A stretch of 28,777 bases of DNA. Origin: an uncultured Prevotella sp. Lineage in GTDB: Bacteria; Bacteroidota; Bacteroidia; Bacteroidales; Bacteroidaceae. Location: contig CAKPWR010000034.1 of assembly GCA_934196725.1 (NCBI GenBank), positions 1-28,777 of the forward strand, in the 5' to 3' direction. Shown here one piece after another: positions 24,065-28,777 of this stretch; position 1 is the stretch's first letter; every line of letters starts with the position of its first letter. Made by a program: the position numbers and the translations under genes. Below the pieces are notes generated by a model. That model was not told where the DNA came from. It did no database searches and saw only the letters and a program-made list of their open reading frames with translations.

Positions 24065-25816
24065 ATGGAGCAGAATCAGATAAAAGAAGTACCATATGGC
24101 GTATCGGATTTCGATGTAGTAAGAAGAGACAATCTATACTATGTCGATAAGACCATGTATTTGCCAAAGTTGGAAAGTCAGGCTCGCAACCTCTTTTTCA
24201 TTCGCCCTCGCCGTTTTGGTAAGAGCTTGTTCATCAGTATGCTTCGTGCTTACTATGATGTAAGGCACAAGGATAAATTCCAGGAAAAGTTTGGTGGTTT
24301 ATGGATAAGTCAGCATCCTACCTCTTTGCAGGGAAAGTTTCAGGTGATGTATCTTGATTTCTCACAGGTAGGAGGAAACATTGAAAAACTGGAAGAGCGA
24401 TTCAATTTCTATCTGGGAGTAGAAATGGATGGTTTTGTGCGTGATTATCATGAATACTATCAGGAGGAAACCATCAGAAAGGTTCGGGAAACAGAAGATG
24501 CAGCTGGAAAGTTTTCCATTATCATCAATGAAGCTAAGTCAAAGTCATACCCTCTCTATCTTATTATAGATGAGTATGATAACTTTACGAATACCGTGCT
24601 TAACGAGCATGGAGAGGATGTGTATAGGGCTATCACGCACGCAGCAGGATTCTATCGAGACATCTTTAAGAAGTTTAAAGGTTCTTTTGATCGTATATTC
24701 ATCACAGGTGTCAGTCCTGTAACATTGGATGATGTAACCAGTGGCTTTAATATCGGCTGGCATATTTCTACCAATGAGGAATTCAATCAGATGTTGGGCT
24801 TCTCTACGGAGGATGTGCGAGAGATGTTCACCTATTATAAGGAAAAAGGGATGATGCGTCCTGATAGCAACGTAGAGGAAATCATTGAAGAAATGAAACC
24901 TTGGTATGATAACTATTGTTTTTCCAGGGGAGCCTTGGAAACTCAGAGTAGGATGTTCAACTGCGATATGGTGCTCTATTTCCTTCGCAATTTCATGAAC
25001 CGGGGGGAAGGTCCTAAGGAAATGATAGATCCGAATACAAAGACGGATTACAACAAGATGCGCAAGTTGATTCAGCTTGACAGACTGGATGGTGACCGTA
25101 AGGGTATTATTCGGAAGATAGCAGCGACAGGACAGATTATCACTCGGCTGGAAGAGACATTTCCTGCCAGAATGATAACCAATCCTCAGATATTCCCGAG
25201 TTTGCTTTTCTATTATGGCATGCTTACCATCAAGGGCACCTTTGGCAGTCAGCTGGTTTTGGGGATTCCTAATAATAATGTTCGCAAGCAATATTATGGC
25301 TATTTGCTGGAAGAATATCAGGATGATAGATATGTCAATCTGTCTGACTTGGAATATAAGTTTACATTGATGGCTTTTGAAGGAAAGTGGAAGGATACTT
25401 TGGAATATATGGCTTCGGCATATGCAGCCGTTTCGTCCGTTCGGGATTCCATAGAAGGCGAGCGCAATCTGCAGGGCTTTTTCATGGCGTATTTGAGTCT
25501 TAATAGTTATTATTATACTGCTCCCGAGTTGGAATTGAATCATGGTTATTGTGATTTCTTCCTCTTGCCTGATTTGACGCATTATCCAACGAAGCATAGC
25601 TACATCTTGGAATTGAAATTAATTCCAAAGAAAGAAAAGGGAATGTCTGGAAAGGTGCATGAGAAGTTGATAGCCAAGCAATGGGAGGAAGCTGAACTTC
25701 AGATCAAGAAATATGCTGAGGCTCCGAGAGTTGAGGCTTTGCGGCAGGGAACCCAGTTGCATAGAATCATCATGCAGTTTGATGGTTGGAAGTTGCATAG
25801 AATTGATGAGGTGTAG
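24065..25816 (+). CDS. AAA-like ATPase fused to PD-(D/E)XK nuclease domain, type 2
   Basis: 583-residue protein of the same two-domain architecture but a different subfamily from the genes at 17352 and 22358. The opening VPYGVSDFDVVRRDNLYYVDKT is the PF09820 start motif. Walker A is RPRRFGKSL with K53; Walker B is LYLIIDEYDNF with D169-E170; FITGVSPVTLDDVTSGFNI is the sensor-like block. The C-terminal nuclease-like site is D497 (GYCDFFLL) and E516/K518 (ILELKLI). It sits behind the type 1 gene with its own promoter. The remnant at 19024-19124 derives from a close relative of this gene. The cellular role of the family is not established. Confidence 0.9.
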   Translation: MEQNQIKEVPYGVSDFDVVRRDNLYYVDKTMYLPKLESQARNLFFIRPRRFGKSLFISMLRAYYDVRHKDKFQEKFGGLWISQHPTSLQGKFQVMYLDFSQVGGNIEKLEERFNFYLGVEMDGFVRDYHEYYQEETIRKVRETEDAAGKFSIIINEAKSKSYPLYLIIDEYDNFTNTVLNEHGEDVYRAITHAAGFYRDIFKKFKGSFDRIFITGVSPVTLDDVTSGFNIGWHISTNEEFNQMLGFSTEDVREMFTYYKEKGMMRPDSNVEEIIEEMKPWYDNYCFSRGALETQSRMFNCDMVLYFLRNFMNRGEGPKEMIDPNTKTDYNKMRKLIQLDRLDGDRKGIIRKIAATGQIITRLEETFPARMITNPQIFPSLLFYYGMLTIKGTFGSQLVLGIPNNNVRKQYYGYLLEEYQDDRYVNLSDLEYKFTLMAFEGKWKDTLEYMASAYAAVSSVRDSIEGERNLQGFFMAYLSLNSYYYTAPELELNHGYCDFFLLPDLTHYPTKHSYILELKLIPKKEKGMSGKVHEKLIAKQWEEAELQIKKYAEAPRVEALRQGTQLHRIIMQFDGWKLHRIDEV

Positions 25817-25832
25817 ATTGGGAAACTGCTGA

Positions 25833-26194
25833 GGCGTTATGAAGAATGAGTTTTCTTTACATTAGCTTGGCTGAGATTCTCGTATTTTCAGACGCTTATT
25901 GTTTCTTTAAGAATATTGCAAATATGAAGGAATGTGGTAACTTGCTGGTAATTAGGTATTTATGGTTTTATGACAAGATGATACCGTTGAGGAAAATCTA
26001 TAGTTGTACGACTATAACCCCTATAGTTGTACAACTATAGGTCTTGTTCTTAATATAGAGCAGAAAACAAGGATTCCCAGCCTCTCAATTCCCCTTATTT
26101 TTATCGCTAGATTCAAAACTTGTAGGTATATGAATTTTGGTTATAAATATTGACGGAAGGTTGTTGGGTTGGACGGATGCTTGATGGGGTGATT
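25833..26194. repeat. Module-boundary repeat, copy 2 (362 bp)
   Basis: Matches 21490-21873, with one palindromic unit fewer and scattered substitutions. It follows the type 2 ATPase stop by 16 bp and ends where a 27-bp symporter fragment begins, which places it at the same module position as copy 1. Confidence 0.88.
25998..26040. repeat. CTATAG-type palindromes, module 3
   Basis: One unit with a TTGTACGAC centre (25998-26016) and one perfect 20-bp palindrome CTATAGTTGTACAACTATAG (26021-26040). The latter is the least degenerate copy in the window. Confidence 0.85.
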
Positions 26195-26221
26195 TCCATT
26201 CTGCATCAGGAATAAGGAGGT
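26195..26221 (-). pseudogene. 27-bp footprint of the DAACS symporter gene
   Basis: All 27 bp, including CTGCATCAGGAATAAGGAGG, match the block near 16157-16183 in the intact symporter gene. It directly follows the module-boundary repeat, the same place where the 321-bp remnant starts in module 2, so it is best read as a deletion scar of a third symporter copy. Confidence 0.75.
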
Positions 26222-26301
26222 GGAATAGGTTATCGCAAACAAATACTGCCTTTGCGTAATATTGCACTCTGAAAATATAAAAATAGATAAGGAGATGGAT
26301 T

Positions 26302-26595
26302 ATGTCAAAAAAGAAGATTTTCAGATGCCAGGAATGTGGGTACGAGACCGTAATATATGAGGGACGTGGTTTCATGGGGCAGCATATTGAAGCCATGGCT
26401 TGTCCAGACTGCAGGAACATAGTACCTCTTGTGGTGGGTGGAGTGATAGGTGATGCTGCACCTAGCTTCAATTCTCTGGTGGGAAGACTCTGTCTAAGAT
26501 GCGGTTCTGACAGGATTCACAAGTGGGATATGCACACATGCCCCAAATGCGGGGGCAGGATGCAACCCTCTGGCGAAGAAGAGTTCTGGACATAG
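26302..26595 (+). CDS. Zinc-ribbon protein with four CxxC motifs
   Basis: 97-residue cytoplasmic protein with CxxC pairs at C9/C12, C34/C37, C64/C67 and C80/C83, so two zinc ribbons are expected. The two ribbons are joined by a glycine-rich stretch (VVGGVIGDAAP). An AAGGAG Shine-Dalgarno lies 7 bp ahead of the ATG, unusually strong for this genome and a possible sign of transfer. After the TAG the same frame stays open for 22 sensible codons (YFKPVPAWLKNGDYEF and on) to a TAA at 26662-26664, so the protein may once have been about 120 residues. No specific function is assignable. Confidence 0.75.
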   Translation: MSKKKIFRCQECGYETVIYEGRGFMGQHIEAMACPDCRNIVPLVVGGVIGDAAPSFNSLVGRLCLRCGSDRIHKWDMHTCPKCGGRMQPSGEEEFWT

Positions 26596-26689
26596 TATTT
26601 TAAACCTGTTCCTGCATGGCTGAAGAATGGGGATTATGAGTTTGTGTATAATTTTATAAGGTAATATCAGTTGTGTGTCTGATTTATCA

Positions 26690-26728
26690 AAGAGGGTGTG
26701 TCATAAGTTAATGATTCACCCTTTTTTG
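26690..26728 (+). terminator. Intrinsic terminator after the zinc-ribbon gene
   Basis: GGGTG-TG-TCAT (26694-26704) pairs with ATGA-TT-CACCC (26711-26721) around a 6-nt loop and is followed by TTTTTTGTTTG. Confidence 0.8.
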
Positions 26729-26822
26729 TTTGTTGGAATGTTACTGATATGTTGTTGGAAAACATAGTATAAGTTGTTAGATAAGATAGTATATGCTTTT
26801 GAGTTAGTTAGTATCTCCGGTC

Positions 26823-26908
26823 GCACAACAGCTGTTGTGCGCTTGCATATCAGTTGATATGCGCTTGCACAACAGGTGATGTGCATGCGTAGGTCAACTG
26901 TTATGCGC
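26823..26908. repeat. Four-unit 22-bp palindromic array
   Basis: Units start at 26823, 26845, 26867 and 26889, exactly 22 bp apart. Unit 1 is the perfect palindrome GCACAACAGCTGTTGTGC. Unit 2 is GCATATCA-GT-TGATATGC. Unit 3 has one mismatched pair and unit 4 is more degenerate. GCGCTT-like linkers separate them. The array lies between a terminator and the next gene's promoter. It could be a multi-site operator or a repetitive extragenic element. Confidence 0.75.
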
Positions 26909-27015
26909 CAACTGTAATTTAGGCTTATGATGCCTCCTCTTTATCATTTGGTACATTCAGAATGGTATTTCATACAAGGTAGGTTTTGATGTTAGGAGGA
27001 TAGAAATAATCTTCT

Positions 27016-27023
27016 TACTTTTG
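27016..27023 (+). promoter_or_regulatory. -7 box of the small secreted protein gene
   Basis: TACTTTTG matches TAnnTTTG and lies 82 bp ahead of the ATG. No TTTG -33 element is visible at the expected spacing. Confidence 0.55.
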
Positions 27024-27105
27024 TAGTCGTAATCGGGAAGCGATGGAAAAGAAAGAATCGTGGAACGAGGAAAATGAAGTATAACCCTTTAATATATAAT
27101 AAGGT

Positions 27106-27447
27106 ATGAAGAAGATTTTGATTTCGTTGATGATGGTAGTAGCTGCCACCACAACCAGTTTTGCAAAGAGTAACAACACCGATGTAGCAAATGCCGTAAA
27201 GAGCGTAGCCGAGCAGGTAAAGCAGGCTCCATCTGGCAAAGTGTATGGAGTGGTTGAGAACACCAAGCACCACATTGTTGTGAATACTCCGTTTGGAAAG
27301 TACACCATAGAGAAGAAGGATGGCGGTGTCAGCTTTATGGGAATGTCGGCAAAGCTGGTGAGTGCCAAGAATGGTGTGTATCAGGTGAAGTCATCGCTCG
27401 GTAATTTTACGGTGAATGCCAGAAAGGGAACGGTGGTGAAGAACTAG
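27106..27447 (+). CDS. Small secreted or periplasmic protein, unknown function
   Basis: 113-residue product with a clear signal peptide (MKKILISLMMVV core, probable cleavage after A20 in SFAKS). The mature part has one helix (VANAVKSVAEQVKQA) followed by a repeated beta pattern: HIVVNTPFGKYTIEKKDGGV, then YQVKSSLGNFTVNARKGTVV. These look like two copies of a small beta unit. No family recognised. ATG 27106 follows a -7 box at 27016-27023. Codon use is like the core genes of the window, so this may be a lineage gene and not a recent arrival. Confidence 0.75.
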   Translation: MKKILISLMMVVAATTTSFAKSNNTDVANAVKSVAEQVKQAPSGKVYGVVENTKHHIVVNTPFGKYTIEKKDGGVSFMGMSAKLVSAKNGVYQVKSSLGNFTVNARKGTVVKN

Positions 27448-27618
27448 AATTTTGAAATAGGATAAGGAAGATTGAAAAGTTAGAGGTATATAGGCATAGG
27501 AGTCGTCATGGAATAGGAATGTGGAAGTGTTATCTTTTCTGCAGTGGCGGCATCCGGTGCTTTTTTCTAATCCTTTTCAGAAAAAATCGAGTCCTAACGA
27601 TAAAAAAATAGCAAAAAG

Positions 27619-27650
27619 TTTGGCGGTATCAAGAATATTGCTTACTTTTG
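27619..27650 (+). promoter_or_regulatory. Promoter ahead of the 25-codon mini-ORF
   Basis: TTTG (27619-27622) and TACTTTTG (27643-27650) are 20 bp apart. It is the best promoter candidate for the downstream vWA-like gene, which would then have a leader of about 320 nt. Confidence 0.68.
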
Positions 27651-27686
27651 CCATAGAGTTGGAGCAGGCGGAAAAGAACGGCTGCG

Positions 27687-27764
27687 ATGAAGACTCAAAT
27701 GAATGAGCGTATTGAACGTTATCCTAGAATAGAAATGTGGAAGTTTCGAAATCTGCTTGGATAG
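27687..27764 (+). CDS. 25-residue mini-ORF (leader peptide or gene remnant)
   Basis: ATG at 27687 and TAG at 27762-27764 give a short peptide starting MKTQMNERIERYPRIEMWKF. A GGAAAAG purine run lies about 12 bp upstream and a good promoter 37 bp upstream. A related DNA segment (GAATAGGAATGTGGAAGTG) occurs about 210 bp earlier, near 27511-27530, so this may be a decayed fragment of a larger repeated gene. It may equally be a translated leader. No family recognised. Confidence 0.4.
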   Translation: MKTQMNERIERYPRIEMWKFRNLLG

Positions 27765-27833
27765 TGAACAGTATTCTCACGCCTTTAGGATTATTGTATC
27801 CTTTTCAAAATAGAAGAGGAATAATATACCCTT

Positions 27834-27974
27834 TTGGCGTGGGCTATTGTCCTATGCTAGCAGATAGGTCCTTCCACAACCTCTATTCTGGCTTAAAGGC
27901 AATAGTCCCACGCCAATTCATTGGTATTTAACAACTAACAAACTAACTTCTGGGAACAAGTTGAGAATAGAGGT
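27834..27974. repeat. Competing inverted repeats in the leader of the vWA-like gene
   Basis: TTGGCGTGGGCTATTG (27834-27849) pairs with CAATAGTCCCACGCCAA (27900-27916) with a single bulged base. ACCTCTATTCT (27879-27889), located in the loop of that structure, pairs perfectly with AGAATAGAGGT (27964-27974), directly ahead of the ATG at 27981. The second pairing would hide the ribosome binding region. The two pairings form a pseudoknot or compete. Confidence 0.6.
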
Positions 27975-27980
27975 GTACTT

Positions 27981-28724
27981 ATGGTATTGGAAAAAGATAT
28001 AATGTCAAGATTCAATCCAACCATTTGGATAATCGTTATTGAACAATCTATTCGAATGAATAGTTTGCTTAAAAGTGTGTCCAAAAGTAAGGCTGTTGTT
28101 GCAACTCAATTGGTGAATCAATTAATAAATACAGTTATAGAGCGTAATTATAATGGTGAAGCTCCAAAGAATTGTTGTTTTATATCAGTAATAGGTTATA
28201 ATCACGATGTCAAAGAGTTGTGTTCTGGTTGGTTAAAAGACCTTGATGAAAATCCTTTGTATATGGAAAACGTAAAGAAAAAAATATTAGTTCGTTCTGG
28301 CTCTTTTTTAGATTTAGAGATGAAAAACCCAGTTTGGATAGAAGTCAAATCCGAAAGTGATGATTCTGCAAAGGAGCTAGCTTTAGATGAGGCTAAAAAG
28401 ATACTATTAAAATGGATAGAGAATCAAGGAAAAACGTCTTTGCCTATTATTTTCAACATAATGTCATCGAAAAAATCTGCAAAAGATGATTTTGTAGAAG
28501 TTGGCAATAATTGGAAATGTGAAAAATACAAGTATCTACAACTGGATATATATGTAAATGATAATATGCAATTGACGGAATTGGTTCATTTGCCTTTTAA
28601 ATTATATAGGGATGGTGGAGGTCCTGGTATGTATACTGATGAAATTTATCGAAGATTTTATGAGTTTAATACGTTAGATGCTGATGTGAATAATTTAAAA
28701 GATAGGGTTCTTCTCAAATTTTAG
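27981..28724 (+). CDS. vWA-domain-like protein with degraded MIDAS motif
   Basis: 247-residue cytoplasmic protein. The layout IWIIVIEQSIRM, then a long helix VVATQLVNQLINTVIERNY, then CCFISVIGYNHDV matches the first strand, helix and next strand of von Willebrand A domains of the bacterial D-Q-S-x-S-M type. The metal-binding DxSxS is altered to E21-x-S23-x-R25. The gene is AT-rich. Relatives with an intact motif often lie beside PP2C phosphatase and kinase genes in conflict-type operons; the next gene is outside the window. Start may be 27981 (AGAGGTG ahead) or 28002 (GGAAAAAG ahead; would begin MSRFNPTIW). Fold assignment is by pattern only. Confidence 0.65.
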   Translation: MVLEKDIMSRFNPTIWIIVIEQSIRMNSLLKSVSKSKAVVATQLVNQLINTVIERNYNGEAPKNCCFISVIGYNHDVKELCSGWLKDLDENPLYMENVKKKILVRSGSFLDLEMKNPVWIEVKSESDDSAKELALDEAKKILLKWIENQGKTSLPIIFNIMSSKKSAKDDFVEVGNNWKCEKYKYLQLDIYVNDNMQLTELVHLPFKLYRDGGGPGMYTDEIYRRFYEFNTLDADVNNLKDRVLLKF

Positions 28725-28777
28725 TACAAAGCCTCATTTTTTATATGAATATATGAAGGAGCAATATTTTTGAGAAA

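Noticed and set aside
25846..26040. 64-codon open frame inside the boundary repeat
   Set aside because: The matching frame in the other repeat copy (21490-21873) is not maintained, and it ends in the palindromes.
15863..26040. CRISPR array
   Set aside because: The repeated units are palindromes in groups of two or three without unique spacers of constant length, and no cas genes are present.
27521..27931. Open frames of 61 and 64 codons before the vWA-like gene
   Set aside because: No ribosome binding site or recognisable protein features; they cross a promoter and inverted repeats.
28740..28777. Start of another gene at the right edge
   Set aside because: AAGGAG followed by a TTG seven bases later is suggestive, but only a few bases of possible coding sequence remain, too little to call.

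Overview
The window looks like a chromosomal segment of a Prevotella/Segatella-type member of the Bacteroidota. The evidence is the promoter grammar (a TTTG box about 19 bp ahead of a TAnnTTTG box in front of several genes), the scarcity of strong Shine-Dalgarno sequences, and the gene families present: TruA, DapA, UxaC, an M13 peptidase, a GH20 with BspA-like repeats, and PDDEXK-fused AAA-like ATPases. The species assignment is inference from style and family content.

Positions 1-13.2 kb are mostly core genome. Three identical tRNA-Asp genes sit in 104-bp tandem units and end in a strong terminator. A sodium:solute symporter and a secreted M13 zinc peptidase follow, converging on truA and a DMT permease on the minus strand. 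Then come dapA, an AraC-type regulator, uxaC (glucuronate isomerase) behind a large palindrome, a YihY/BrkB membrane protein, and a secreted beta-N-acetylhexosaminidase with an N-terminal leucine-rich-repeat module.

Positions 13.2-15.9 kb are accessory. Two very small minus-strand genes (39 and 30 codons) have their own -7 box and a perfect palindrome in the -33 region. Next are a 19-bp inverted repeat, a 474-bp non-coding element bounded by 23-bp inverted repeats, and a three-gene AT-rich operon. That operon encodes a secreted peptide, an Imm40-like immunity protein and a lipoprotein-like peptide, and it is driven by a copy of the promoter cassette used by the ATPases further on.

Positions 15.86-26.22 kb are the most unusual part: a decaying tandem array. 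The inferred ancestral module is [palindrome-bearing spacer] - [dicarboxylate/amino-acid:cation symporter, minus] - divergent promoter - [ATPase/PD-(D/E)XK protein type 1, plus] - hairpin plus promoter - [ATPase/PD-(D/E)XK protein type 2, plus] - [palindrome-bearing spacer]. Module 1 keeps the symporter and type 1 ATPase but only a 101-bp remnant of type 2. Module 2 keeps both ATPases but has a symporter reduced to about 320 bp by two deletions. Module 3 is only the spacer plus a 27-bp symporter footprint. Between modules 1 and 2 lie two small helical proteins, a 25-bp perfect terminator stem, and a different ATPase/DUF234 gene interrupted by an in-frame TAA ahead of its Walker A motif.

Positions 26.2-28.8 kb hold a four-motif CxxC zinc-ribbon protein, a four-unit 22-bp palindromic array, a small secreted protein, a promoter with a 25-codon mini-ORF and competing inverted repeats, and finally a von Willebrand A-like protein with a degraded MIDAS motif. 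That last gene may be the first gene of a conflict-type operon continuing beyond the window.
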